A stretch of 11,013 nt of DNA from Novosphingobium sp. (GCA_021299075.1 JAJTFU010000046.1:1-11013), one strand, 5' to 3'; shown: positions 1 through 6,025, counted from the first letter of the stretch. The notes: generated by a model not told the origin, from the letters alone. Numbers and translations: made by a program.

Positions 1-13
1 CCGGGCTTTTTCG
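1..13 (+). terminator. possible 3' half of an upstream intrinsic terminator
   Basis: The window opens with a G/C-rich run (ccgggc) directly followed by five T's. This is what the 3' arm and T-tract of a rho-independent terminator would look like. The 5' arm would lie outside the window, so the hairpin itself cannot be seen. If real, it would end the transcript of whatever gene precedes the HNH-like gene. Confidence 0.25.
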
Positions 14-31
14 TTGCAGGAGAGGGAAGGG

Positions 32-382
32 ATGGCCCGTAAATACTCAAAGCACGGCCCACGCGAAAATTACGCGCGCGATGACGAGGAAGCCCCCGAG
101 GCTCCCCCGCCGCCCGACTGCTGGCTGTGCGAGCGGCCCTGTGGCGAGGCGGTGGTCTGGCACCATCCCGTCCCCAAGAGCCGAGGCGGGCGCGATACCG
201 TGCCGATGCACCCGATCTGTCAGAACATGTTGATCACGACCTTCACCAATTCCGAGCTGCAACGCTACGGGCTGGATCCAAGCCTGCTAAGGATCGAGCC
301 GCGCGTGGAGAAGTTCATCAATTGGGTTGCCGGCAAGGACCCGGATTTCAACGCGCCGCTCGGGAAGAAGAAGGGACGTTGA
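32..382 (+). CDS. small HNH-nuclease-like protein, probably degenerate
   Basis: This is a 116-aa protein with a basic, Pro/Glu/Asp-rich N-terminus (residues 1-29), then C30-x2-C33, a V-W-H44-H45-P-V-P-K-S-R-G-G-R motif, and H60-P-I-C63. This is the ββα-metal (HNH) layout: a zinc-type Cys pair, the catalytic HH, the GG turn and a downstream Cys. In related small HNH proteins that I recall from alphaproteobacteria, the last Cys is followed by a His and a second His (C-H-x-x-I-H). Here the matching stretch is C-Q-N-M-L-I, so both His are absent and the third catalytic position is unclear. Loss of nuclease activity is therefore likely, but this is inference. Start choice: the ATG at 32 has AGGAG at 18-22 with a 9-nt spacer, whereas a TTG at 14 would add six residues and lacks a Shine-Dalgarno. 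No promoter of its own is evident. Its role next to the S10 operon is unknown. Confidence 0.75.
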   Translation: MARKYSKHGPRENYARDDEEAPEAPPPPDCWLCERPCGEAVVWHHPVPKSRGGRDTVPMHPICQNMLITTFTNSELQRYGLDPSLLRIEPRVEKFINWVAGKDPDFNAPLGKKKGR

Positions 383-500
383 TTCCGTGGCGGATGCCCC
401 ATCTGTTACGCGGTAGGCTTAGTTTGAGTCATTTTCTTACTCGGCGGGCAGGGCAGGCCTCAACCCCGCGGAATTGCCGCAATTGCGCAAGAAAAGGGGC

Positions 501-529
501 TTGCACGAATCCCCCACCCTGTGTAGGGG
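501..529 (+). promoter_or_regulatory. candidate S10-operon promoter
   Basis: A TTGCAC -35-like hexamer (501-506), a 17-nt spacer and a TAGGGG -10-like hexamer (524-529) lie 62 nt before the rpsJ start. Start of transcription near 536 would leave a leader of only about 55 nt. The -10 is G-rich and a poor match to the E. coli consensus, though G-rich -10 elements are tolerated in alphaproteobacteria. No better pair is visible elsewhere in the 383-591 gap. This is inferred from sequence only; transcript 5'-end mapping would decide. Confidence 0.4.
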
Positions 530-546
530 CGCGGCTCGAATTTGGT

Positions 547-562
547 CGGAGTGCAAGCTCCG
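547..562 (+). promoter_or_regulatory. short hairpin with GCAA tetraloop in the rpsJ leader
   Basis: The arms 547-552 and 557-562 form five Watson-Crick pairs plus a closing T·G pair around a GCAA loop (553-556), a GNRA tetraloop. It sits between the proposed promoter and the rpsJ ribosome binding site (AGGA, 584-587). It is far smaller than the L4-responsive S10 leader of E. coli. The remainder of the 383-591 gap holds no gene that I can support. Confidence 0.35.
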
Positions 563-591
563 TGGCTCTTTCTCATCGGTAGCAGGACACA

Positions 592-903
592 ATGGAAGCT
601 CAGAACATCCGCATTCGTCTCAAGGCATTCGATCACCGCGTGCTGGACCAGGCGACTGGCGAAATCGCCGAGACCGCTCGCCGCACTGGCGCGCTGATCC
701 GGGGCCCCATTCCTCTGCCGACCCAGATCGAGAAGTTCTGCGTTAACCGCGGCCCGCACATCGACAAGAAGTCGCGTGAGCAGTTCGAGGTGCGCACCTA
801 CAAGCGGTTGCTCGATATCGTGCAGCCGAACGCCACCACCGTGGACGCGCTGATGAAGCTCGACCTGGCTGCTGGCGTGAACGTCGAGATTAAGCTGGCT
901 TAA
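592..903 (+). CDS. rpsJ: 30S ribosomal protein S10 (NusE)
   Basis: This 103-aa protein matches S10 along its whole length, beginning M-E-A-Q-N-I-R-I-R-L-K-A-F-D-H. It carries the S10 block R-G-P-I-P-L-P-T (residues 37-44) and the long loop K-F-C-V-N-R-G-P-H-I-D-K-K-S-R-E-Q-F-E (48-66) that reaches into the 30S head. The family length is about 102-103 aa, so it is complete. In the cell it assembles late onto the 3' domain of 16S rRNA, and as NusE it partners NusB and NusG in transcription antitermination. AGGA at 584-587 gives a 4-nt spacer to the ATG, close but workable. It is the first gene of the operon and is separated from rplC by an unusual 256-nt structured gap, so it may be expressed in a different ratio from the downstream genes. 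Confidence 0.98.
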   Translation: MEAQNIRIRLKAFDHRVLDQATGEIAETARRTGALIRGPIPLPTQIEKFCVNRGPHIDKKSREQFEVRTYKRLLDIVQPNATTVDALMKLDLAAGVNVEIKLA

Positions 904-1159
904 TTCGCCGGCGCGGCCTATGGGCCGCACGCAACCGGGTTTCGGCCCGGCTCCTAGCGGAACCCAGTAGGGAACCCGCGACGAGACAGAGCCCCGGCAA
1001 TAGCCGGGGACACAAGGGATACCTCCGGATTTATCCGGGCAAGCGTCCCCCGTCTCGCCTCCACCCGGAGGCACTCAGCCCGGACGGGGCTCGTTTCACA
1101 TTTTGGGCTGAACACGCCTGTGGGGATGGTCCTCGCAGGCCTCTGTAGGAGAACGGATC
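904..1159 (+). promoter_or_regulatory. hairpin-dense rpsJ–rplC intergenic region, candidate structured mRNA element
   Basis: No gene is supported in this 256-nt gap, but it can fold into at least seven local hairpins. H1 is 913-918/923-928 (6 bp, loop tatg). H2 is 935-940/945-950 (5 bp plus T·G, loop TTCG). H3 is 992-998/1003-1009 (7 bp, loop aata). H4 is 1025-1029/1034-1038 (5 bp). H5 is 1057-1062/1067-1072 (6 bp, loop accc). H6 is 1077-1081/1087-1091 (5 bp), followed by a T-rich stretch to 1104. H7 is 1116-1125/1131-1140 (10 bp including two G·U, loop atggt), ending just before the rplC Shine-Dalgarno. Competing helices also exist: 1006-1011/1045-1050, 982-987/1052-1057, 1048-1055/1082-1089 and 1075-1081/1105-1111. 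Such density suggests a conserved regulatory RNA, perhaps an autoregulatory site for L3 or L4 or an RNA processing site. High G+C raises the chance of accidental pairing, so only covariation or probing can confirm it. I do not recognise it as a named RNA family. Confidence 0.5.
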
Positions 1160-1918
1160 ATGCGTACCGGCGTGATCGCCAAGAAGGTGGGGATGACCCG
1201 CCTGTTCCAGGAGGACGGACGGCACGTGCCCGTTACCGTTCTGGCGCTGGAAGATTGCCAGGTGGTGTCCGTGCGCACCGCTGAAACCGACGGCTATGTC
1301 GCGGTTCAGCTGGGTGCCGGCAGTGCCAAGCAGAAGAACGTTGCCAAGCCGCAGCGTGAACATTTCGCCAAGGCCCAGGTGCCCCTGAAGGCCCAGGTTG
1401 TCGAATTCCGCGTGGCCGATGACGCCGTGCTGGAAGTCGGCGCGACGATCGCTGCCTCGCACTTCGTGCCGGGCCAGATGGTCGACGTTGCTGGCACGAC
1501 CCAGGGCAAGGGTTTCCAGGGTGCGATGAAGCGCTGGGGTTTCGGCGGTATGCGCGCCACCCACGGTGTTTCGATCAGCCACCGTGCCCACGGTTCGACG
1601 GGTAACCGCCAGGATCCGGGCCGCGTCTTCAAGAACAAGAAGATGGCCGGCCACATGGGCGACCGCAACCGCACGCAGCAGAACCTCGAAGTCGTCCGCG
1701 TGGACGATGAGCGCGGCCTGATCTTCGTCAAGGGTTCGGTTCCGGGTGCCAAGAATTCGTGGCTGACCGTTCACGATGCCGTGAAGGTCGCCCGTCACGC
1801 CGAGGCCCCCTATCCGGCCGGCATCAAGGGTGCCGCCAACAGCAATGACTCGGCAGCTGCCGACACCCCGGCGGAAGACGTCGCGGCTGTCGAAGCCACC
1901 GAAGGCCAGGAGGGCTAA
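1160..1918 (+). CDS. rplC: 50S ribosomal protein L3
   Basis: At 252 aa this is longer than E. coli L3 (209 aa). The globular N-terminal part begins M-R-T-G-V-I-A-K-K-V-G-M-T-R. The long extension that reaches the peptidyl-transferase centre is seen at about residues 112-172, with K-G-F-Q-G, R-W-G-F-G-G and H-G-S-T-G-N-R-Q-D-P-G. Q151 lies where PrmB methylates Gln150 in E. coli L3; whether it is modified here cannot be seen. The family core ends near residue 215, and the last roughly 35 residues form an Ala/Glu/Asp-rich acidic tail. L3 is an early assembly protein that nucleates the 3' end of 23S rRNA. AGGAG at 1147-1151 lies 8 nt before the ATG. The long structured leader suggests that translation of L3 is controlled separately from that of S10. 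Confidence 0.98.
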   Translation: MRTGVIAKKVGMTRLFQEDGRHVPVTVLALEDCQVVSVRTAETDGYVAVQLGAGSAKQKNVAKPQREHFAKAQVPLKAQVVEFRVADDAVLEVGATIAASHFVPGQMVDVAGTTQGKGFQGAMKRWGFGGMRATHGVSISHRAHGSTGNRQDPGRVFKNKKMAGHMGDRNRTQQNLEVVRVDDERGLIFVKGSVPGAKNSWLTVHDAVKVARHAEAPYPAGIKGAANSNDSAAADTPAEDVAAVEATEGQEG

Positions 1919-1921
1919 GTC

Positions 1922-2548
1922 GTGAAGGTCAAGCTTTCCAACCTCGATGGCACCGCCGCCAAGGGCGACATCGATCTCAATGACGACGTGTTCGGCCTCG
2001 AGCCGCGCGCCGACATCCTCCACCGCGTTGTCACCTGGCAGCTCGAGAACCGCCGCGGCATCGCCCGCGCCGCTCGCGAGCGTTCGGACGTGGCCCGCAC
2101 CGGCAAGAAGTTCGGTCGCCAGAAGGGCGGCGGTACGGCTCGTCACGGTGACCGCAAGGCCCCGATCTTCATCGGCGGTGGCAAGGCCATGGGTCCGCGT
2201 CGTCGTGAATTCGACGTCTCGCTGAACAAGAAGGTCCGCGCACTGGGTCTCAAGATGGCGCTCTCGGCCAAGGCCAAGTCGGGCCTGGTCGTGGTCGACA
2301 CCCTTGATCTCAAGGATGCCAAGACCAAGGCCGTTGCCGAACAGCTCGCCAAGGCGAACTGGGGCAAGAAGGTGCTGGTGATTGACGGTGAAGCCGTGAA
2401 CGAAGGCTTCGCCCGCGCTTCGGCCAACCTGATCGGCGTCAACGTCCTCCCGGCCATCGGCGCCAACGTCTATGACATCCTGAAGCATGATACGCTGGTG
2501 CTGACGCGCGCCGCGGTCGAAAAGCTGGAGGCGCGTTTCAATGGCTAA
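1922..2548 (+). CDS. rplD: 50S ribosomal protein L4
   Basis: This is a complete 208-aa L4. The extended tunnel loop (about residues 45-100) contains R-S-D-V-A-R-T-G-K-K-F-G-R-Q-K-G-G-G-T-A-R-H-G. It lines the nascent-chain exit tunnel, and changes here give macrolide resistance in other bacteria. The C-terminal half is the Rossmann-like body that binds 23S domain I. In E. coli, L4 represses its own operon through the S10 leader; whether it does so here is unknown. The start is GTG at 1922. AGGAGG at 1908-1913, inside the end of rplC, supports it with an 8-nt spacer, and only 3 nt separate it from the rplC stop, which favours translational coupling. Its 3' end overlaps rplW by 8 nt. Confidence 0.98.
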   Translation: MKVKLSNLDGTAAKGDIDLNDDVFGLEPRADILHRVVTWQLENRRGIARAARERSDVARTGKKFGRQKGGGTARHGDRKAPIFIGGGKAMGPRRREFDVSLNKKVRALGLKMALSAKAKSGLVVVDTLDLKDAKTKAVAEQLAKANWGKKVLVIDGEAVNEGFARASANLIGVNVLPAIGANVYDILKHDTLVLTRAAVEKLEARFNG

Positions 2549-2846
2549 GGACGCAATCGACACGCGTCACTACGACGTGATCGTGGCTCCCCACATCACC
2601 GAGAAGTCGACGCTGCTCAGCGAAAACAACGCTGTGGTCTTCAAGGTGGCTGAAAAGGCCACCAAGCCCGAAATCAAGGCGGCCGTCGAGGCGCTGTTCG
2701 GGGTGAAGGTCAAGAGCGTGAACACGCTGACCCAGAAGGGCAAGACCAAGCGCTGGAAGGGTAAGCCCTACAAGCGCTCGGACGTGAAGAAGGCTGTTGT
2801 GACGCTGGCTGCTGGCCAGTCGATCGACGTCACCAGCGGGATCTGA
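2541..2846 (+). CDS. rplW: 50S ribosomal protein L23
   Basis: This 101-aa protein has the typical L23 core: H-I-T-E-K-S near residues 18-23, then V-F-K-V, P-E-I-K-A-A-V-E, and the basic loop K-T-K-R-W-K-G-K-P-Y-K-R-S-D near 69-82. L23 sits at the tunnel exit and is the docking site for trigger factor and SRP. Its ATG lies inside rplD: the two overlap by 8 nt through the sequence AATGGCTAA, so ribosomes finishing L4 can restart on L23. GGAGG at 2527-2531 gives a 9-nt spacer. The length is normal for the family and nothing is missing. Confidence 0.98.
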   Translation: MAKDAIDTRHYDVIVAPHITEKSTLLSENNAVVFKVAEKATKPEIKAAVEALFGVKVKSVNTLTQKGKTKRWKGKPYKRSDVKKAVVTLAAGQSIDVTSGI

Positions 2847-2855
2847 GGCTGAACC

Positions 2856-3692
2856 ATGGCACTCAAGAACTATAACCCGACCAGCCCCGGCCGCCGCGGC
2901 CTGATCCTGGTCGACAAGTCGTCGCTGTGGAAGGGCAAGCCCGTCAAGGCGCTGACCGAAGGCAAGCGCAAGACCGGTGGCCGTAACAACAAGGGCCATG
3001 TGACCTCGCGCGGGATCGCCGGTGGTCACAAGCAGAAGTACCGCTTCATCGACTTCAAGCGTCGCAAGTGGGACATGCCGGCTACTGTCGAGCGTCTGGA
3101 ATATGACCCCAACCGCACGGCCTTCATCGCCCTCGTCAAGTACGAAGACGGTGAGCAGACCTACATCATCGCCCCGCAGCGTCTCGCTGTTGGTGACGTG
3201 GTGGTCGCTGGTGAAAAGACCGACGTGAAGCCGGGCAACGCCATGCTGCTCAGCCAGATGCCGGTCGGCACAATCTGCCACAACGTGGAGATGAAGCCGG
3301 GCAAGGGCGGTCAGATCGCCCGTTCGGCCGGGACCTATGTCCAGGTCGTTGGCCGTGACCGCGGGATGGTGATCGTTCGCCTGAACTCGGGCGAGCAGCG
3401 CTACCTGCGCGGTGACTGCATGGGCACGGTTGGCGCGGTCTCGAACCCCGACAACCAGAACACCAACCTGGGCAAGGCCGGCCGTAATCGCTGGCTCGGC
3501 CGTCGTCCGCTGACCCGCGGCGTCGCCAAGAACCCGGTCGACCACCCGCACGGTGGTGGTGAAGGCCGCACCTCGGGTGGCCGTCATCCGGTTACCCCGT
3601 GGGGCAAGCCGACCAAGGGTGCTCGTACCCGCCATAACAAGCAGACGGACAAGATGATTATCCGTTCGCGTCACGCCAAGAAGAAGAGGTAA
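2856..3692 (+). CDS. rplB: 50S ribosomal protein L2
   Basis: This is a full-length L2 of 278 aa (E. coli 273). The OB-fold and SH3-like RNA-binding domains span about residues 60-200. The universally conserved D-H-P-H-G-G-G-E-G lies at 229-237; one of its histidines (H230 by alignment) corresponds to E. coli His229, implicated in peptidyl-transferase function and subunit association. The C-terminal basic tail ends K-K-K-R. A-L-K-N-Y-N-P-T-S-P-G-R-R at the N-terminus is the usual bacterial opening. The gene starts 9 nt after rplW, with GAGG at 2845-2848 overlapping the rplW stop, a layout fit for coupled translation. L2 binds domain IV of 23S rRNA and bridges to the small subunit. Confidence 0.98.
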   Translation: MALKNYNPTSPGRRGLILVDKSSLWKGKPVKALTEGKRKTGGRNNKGHVTSRGIAGGHKQKYRFIDFKRRKWDMPATVERLEYDPNRTAFIALVKYEDGEQTYIIAPQRLAVGDVVVAGEKTDVKPGNAMLLSQMPVGTICHNVEMKPGKGGQIARSAGTYVQVVGRDRGMVIVRLNSGEQRYLRGDCMGTVGAVSNPDNQNTNLGKAGRNRWLGRRPLTRGVAKNPVDHPHGGGEGRTSGGRHPVTPWGKPTKGARTRHNKQTDKMIIRSRHAKKKR

Positions 3693-3698
3693 GCCACC

Positions 3699-3977
3699 AT
3701 GGCACGCTCCGTCTGGAAAGGCCCCTTCGTCGACCTGCACCTGCTGAAGAAGGCGGAAGCCCAGCAGGAAGCCGGCACTCGCGCCGCACCGATCAAGACC
3801 TGGTCGCGTCGTTCGACGATCCTGCCGCAGTTCGTCGGCCTGACGTTCAACGTCTACAATGGCCACAAGTTCATCCCCGTCTCGGTCAACGAAGACATGG
3901 TCGGTCACAAGCTTGGTGAATTTGCGCCCACGCGCAGCTTCCCCGGCCACGCTGCCGACAAGAAGGGCAAGCGCTAA
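3699..3977 (+). CDS. rpsS: 30S ribosomal protein S19
   Basis: This 92-aa protein begins M-A-R-S-V-W-K-G-P-F-V-D. It carries the S19 signature region with W-S-R-R-S-T-I-L-P-Q-F-V-G (about 35-47), V-Y-N-G-H-K-F-I-P-V (53-62) and M-V-G-H-K-L-G-E-F-A-P-T-R (67-79). Length matches the family. S19 forms a complex with S13 in the 30S head, contacts the A-site finger of 23S rRNA and needs S7 for assembly. AGAGG at 3685-3689 gives a 9-nt spacer. The stop codon shares one base with the rplV start (TAATG), a termination-reinitiation arrangement. Confidence 0.98.
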   Translation: MARSVWKGPFVDLHLLKKAEAQQEAGTRAAPIKTWSRRSTILPQFVGLTFNVYNGHKFIPVSVNEDMVGHKLGEFAPTRSFPGHAADKKGKR

Positions 3978-4354
3978 TGGGCAAGCAAGCAGCTCCGCGC
4001 CGCGTTGGTGAAAAGGAAGCGCTCTCGGTCGGCACCACGATCCGTGGTTCGGCCCAGAAGCTCAACCTGGTCGCCGCCCTGATCCGCGGCAAGAAGGCCG
4101 AAGAGGCCATGAACATCCTCGCCTTCTCGACGAAGGCGATGGCGGTCGACGCCCGCAAGGTCCTCGCTTCGGCGATCGCCAACGCGGAAAACAACCACAA
4201 CCTCGACGTTGACGCGTTGGTCGTGGCTGAAGCCAGCGTTGGCAAGTCGGTCACCATGAAGCGGTTCCACACCCGTGGCCGCGGCAAGTCGACCCGCATC
4301 CTGAAGCCGTTCTCGCGGCTGCGGATCGTGGTCCGTGAAGTTGAGGAGGCCTGA
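3977..4354 (+). CDS. rplV: 50S ribosomal protein L22
   Basis: A 125-aa L22, slightly longer than the E. coli protein (110 aa) because of an N-terminal stretch (residues 1-17). The helical core contains R-G-S-A-Q-K-L-N-L-V-A-A-L-I-R-G-K-K and A-I-A-N-A-E-N-N-H. The β-hairpin that reaches the exit tunnel is about 88-108 (V-G-K-S-V-T-M-K-R-F-H-T-R-G-R-G-K-S). Deletions in this loop confer macrolide resistance in other species; no deletion is seen here. It overlaps the rpsS stop by one base, with AAGGG at 3963-3967 as Shine-Dalgarno. L22 contacts all six domains of 23S rRNA. Confidence 0.98.
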   Translation: MGKQAAPRRVGEKEALSVGTTIRGSAQKLNLVAALIRGKKAEEAMNILAFSTKAMAVDARKVLASAIANAENNHNLDVDALVVAEASVGKSVTMKRFHTRGRGKSTRILKPFSRLRIVVREVEEA

Positions 4355-4356
4355 TC

Positions 4357-5067
4357 ATGGGTCACAAGAGCAACCCGATCGGCCTGCGTCTGCAGATCAA
4401 CCGTACCTGGGACAGCCGCTGGTACGCCGAAGGCAAGAACTATGCGCAGATGCTTGAGGAAGATCTCAAGATGCGCAAGTTCATCATGGAAACGCTGCCC
4501 CAGGCCGCGATCTCCAAGGTGGTCATCGAGCGTCCGGCCAAGCTGTGCCGCGTGTCGATCTATGCCGCCCGTCCGGGCGTCATCATCGGCAAGAAGGGCG
4601 CCGACATCGAAAAGCTGCGCTCGCAGCTCGCCGCGATGACCTCGAGCGACGTCAAGCTGAACATCGTCGAAATCCGCAAGCCGGAAATCGATTCGAAGCT
4701 TGTTGCCCAGGGCATTGCCGATCAGCTGATCCGCCGTGTGGCTTTCCGCCGTGCGATGAAGCGGGCCGTGCAGTCGGCGCTGCGTCTCGGTGCCGAAGGC
4801 ATCAAGATCACCTGCTCGGGCCGTCTGGGCGGGGCTGAAATCGCCCGCGTCGAATGGTACCGCGAAGGCCGTGTGCCGCTGCACACCCTGCGCGCCAACA
4901 TCGACTACGCCGAAGCCGAAGCGCTGACCGCCTATGGGATCATCGGCATCAAGTGCTGGATCTTCAAGGGTGAGATCCTCGGTCACGATCCGATGGCCCA
5001 GGACCGCCTGATGATGGAGGCTCAGACCTCCGGCGTGCGCCCGGCGCGCGATGACCGCAGGAACTAA
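4357..5067 (+). CDS. rpsC: 30S ribosomal protein S3
   Basis: This 236-aa protein starts with the usual M-G-H-K-S-N-P-I-G-L-R-L. A type II KH domain covers about residues 38-107 with the G-x-x-G loop G-K-K-G at 78-81. The C-terminal domain (about 110-210) holds R-A-M-K-R-A-V-Q-S-A-L-R and the conserved G-R-L-G-G-A-E-I-A-R. S3 lines the mRNA entry channel and, with S4 and S5, takes part in mRNA unwinding. A strong GAGGAGG (4343-4349), placed at the end of rplV, gives a 7-nt spacer. Only 2 nt separate it from rplV. Length and domains are normal. Confidence 0.98.
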   Translation: MGHKSNPIGLRLQINRTWDSRWYAEGKNYAQMLEEDLKMRKFIMETLPQAAISKVVIERPAKLCRVSIYAARPGVIIGKKGADIEKLRSQLAAMTSSDVKLNIVEIRKPEIDSKLVAQGIADQLIRRVAFRRAMKRAVQSALRLGAEGIKITCSGRLGGAEIARVEWYREGRVPLHTLRANIDYAEAEALTAYGIIGIKCWIFKGEILGHDPMAQDRLMMEAQTSGVRPARDDRRN

Positions 5068-5070
5068 GTC

Positions 5071-5505
5071 ATGCTGCAACCTAAGAAAACCAAGTTCCGC
5101 AAGGCCTTCAAGGGCCGGATCAAGGGCGACGCCAAGGGCGGTACCGACCTGAACTTCGGGTCCTATGGCCTCAAGGCGCTTGAGCCGGAGCGGATCACCG
5201 CTCGTCAGATCGAAGCGGCTCGTCGTGCGATCACGCGTCACATCAAGCGTCAGGGGCGCCTGTGGATCCGTGTTTTCCCGGACGTGCCGGTGTCGAAGAA
5301 GCCGGCCGAAGTCCGTCAGGGTAAGGGCAAGGGTTCGATCGAATACTGGGCAGCGCGGGTGAAGCCCGGCCGCATCCTGTTCGAACTGGACGGCGTTGCC
5401 GGCCCGCTGGCCGCCGAAGCCTTCAGCCGCGCTGCGATGAAGCTGCCGATCAAGACCAAGGTTGTCGCCCGCCTGGGTGACACCTCGCACCTGGGAGGTG
5501 AATGA
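5071..5505 (+). CDS. rplP: 50S ribosomal protein L16
   Basis: At 144 aa this is close to the usual 136-144. Landmarks are M-L-Q-P-K-K-T-K-F-R-K near the start, then the L16 signature around residues 59-92 with G-R-L-W-I-R-V-F-P, K-K-P-A-E-V-R82-Q-G-K-G-K-G. R82 aligns with Arg81 of E. coli L16, the residue hydroxylated by the oxygenase YcfD/RoxA; whether a partner enzyme exists here cannot be told. L16 organises the A-site tRNA corridor and is a late 50S assembly protein. The start lies 3 nt after rpsC, with AGGA in its last codons. The stop codon overlaps an in-frame alternative ATG of rpmC. Confidence 0.98.
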   Translation: MLQPKKTKFRKAFKGRIKGDAKGGTDLNFGSYGLKALEPERITARQIEAARRAITRHIKRQGRLWIRVFPDVPVSKKPAEVRQGKGKGSIEYWAARVKPGRILFELDGVAGPLAAEAFSRAAMKLPIKTKVVARLGDTSHLGGE

Positions 5506-5705
5506 TGGCCAAGGTTGAAGACCTCCGCGCCAAGACCGAGGATCAGCTGACCGCTGACCTGGCCGAACTGAAGCGGGAAGCGTTCAATCTGCGCTTCCAG
5601 GCCGCGACGAACCAGCTGGAGCGCCCGGCGCGCATCAAGGAAGTGCGCCGCGACATCGCCCGCATCAAGACGTTGCAGGGCGAACGCGCCCGCGCAGCGA
5701 AGTAA
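5505..5705 (+). CDS. rpmC: 50S ribosomal protein L29
   Basis: A small two-helix protein of 66 aa: M-A-K-V-E-D-L-R-A-K-T, a long Glu/Lys-rich helix, then the L29 signature with R-P-A-R-I-K-E-V-R-R-D-I-A-R-I-K-T. Two adjacent ATGs are possible, 5502 (which overlaps the rplP stop as ATGA) and 5505. GGAGG at 5494-5498 gives a spacer of 3 nt to the first and 6 nt to the second, so I prefer 5505. This matches the M-A-K opening expected for the family, but the 67-aa alternative is not excluded. L29 lies beside L23 at the tunnel exit. Confidence 0.95.
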   Translation: MAKVEDLRAKTEDQLTADLAELKREAFNLRFQAATNQLERPARIKEVRRDIARIKTLQGERARAAK

Positions 5706-5716
5706 GGAGCCCACAG

Positions 5717-5986
5717 ATGCCCAAGCGTATCCTGATCGGGACTGTGGTTTCCGACAAGACCGACAAGACCGTGGTCGTGAAGGTCGAGCGTAAGGTGAAG
5801 CACCCGCTCTACGGGAAGATCATCCGTCGTTCGAAGAAGTATCACGCCCACGACGAAGACAACGCCTTCAAGACCGGTGAAACGGTGCGGATCGAAGAGA
5901 CTGCCCCGATTTCGAAGCTCAAGACCTGGAAGGTCATCGAGCGGGTCCAGGCCGGCAAGACCGCTGCGGTCGAAGCTGACGTCTAA
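5717..5986 (+). CDS. rpsQ: 30S ribosomal protein S17
   Basis: An 89-aa OB-fold protein opening M-P-K-R-I-L-I-G-T-V-V-S-D-K-T-D-K-T-V-V-V-K-V. It carries the S17 signature G-E-T-V-R-I-E-E-T-A-P-I-S-K-L-K-T-W (about 54-71). It is a primary binder of the 5' domain of 16S rRNA. AAGGAG at 5704-5709 overlaps the rpmC stop and leaves a 7-nt spacer. This is the last gene of the classical S10 unit, and a 63-nt gap with a hairpin follows before rplN. Confidence 0.98.
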   Translation: MPKRILIGTVVSDKTDKTVVVKVERKVKHPLYGKIIRRSKKYHAHDEDNAFKTGETVRIEETAPISKLKTWKVIERVQAGKTAAVEADV

Positions 5987-6006
5987 GTCGACACCCAATT
6001 TGGAAC

Positions 6007-6025
6007 TGCCGGACTGGTTCCGGCA
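6007..6025 (+). promoter_or_regulatory. hairpin in the rpsQ–rplN gap
   Basis: Arms 6007-6013 and 6019-6025 form a perfect 7-bp stem with loop ctggt. No T-run follows, so it is not an intrinsic terminator. A competing fold exists: ggttcc at 6016-6021 is complementary to ggaacc at 6038-6043, which covers the rplN Shine-Dalgarno (AAGGA, 6036-6040). The two folds cannot coexist. No convincing promoter is seen in the 63-nt gap, so read-through from the S10 unit is likely. Confidence 0.45.

Noticed and set aside
14..382. TTG start at 14 for the HNH-like gene
   Set aside because: The ATG at 32 has a good AGGAG with a 9-nt spacer, while the TTG lacks a Shine-Dalgarno and adds six residues with no support.
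383..591. tRNA or small gene between the HNH-like gene and rpsJ
   Set aside because: No cloverleaf-like pattern and no ORF with a ribosome binding site were found. The overlapping frames at 127-582 and 474-746 look like out-of-frame translation.
920..970. 16-codon mini-ORF in the rpsJ–rplC gap, a possible leader peptide
   Set aside because: There is no Shine-Dalgarno before the ATG, the start lies in the loop of hairpin H1, and the composition (Gly/Pro/Thr) shows no run of regulatory codons.
1031..2563. Long antisense open frame (510 codons) across rplC-rplD
   Set aside because: It lies opposite two certain ribosomal genes, has repetitive Arg/His/Asp/Ala/Gly composition typical of antisense frames in G/C-rich DNA, and resembles no protein I know.
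3886..5490. Long antisense open frame (534 codons) across rpsS-rplP
   Set aside because: It is a shadow of the third-position G/C bias of the real genes and has no recognisable domain. The same applies to the antisense frames at 2538-3950 and 8850-9848.
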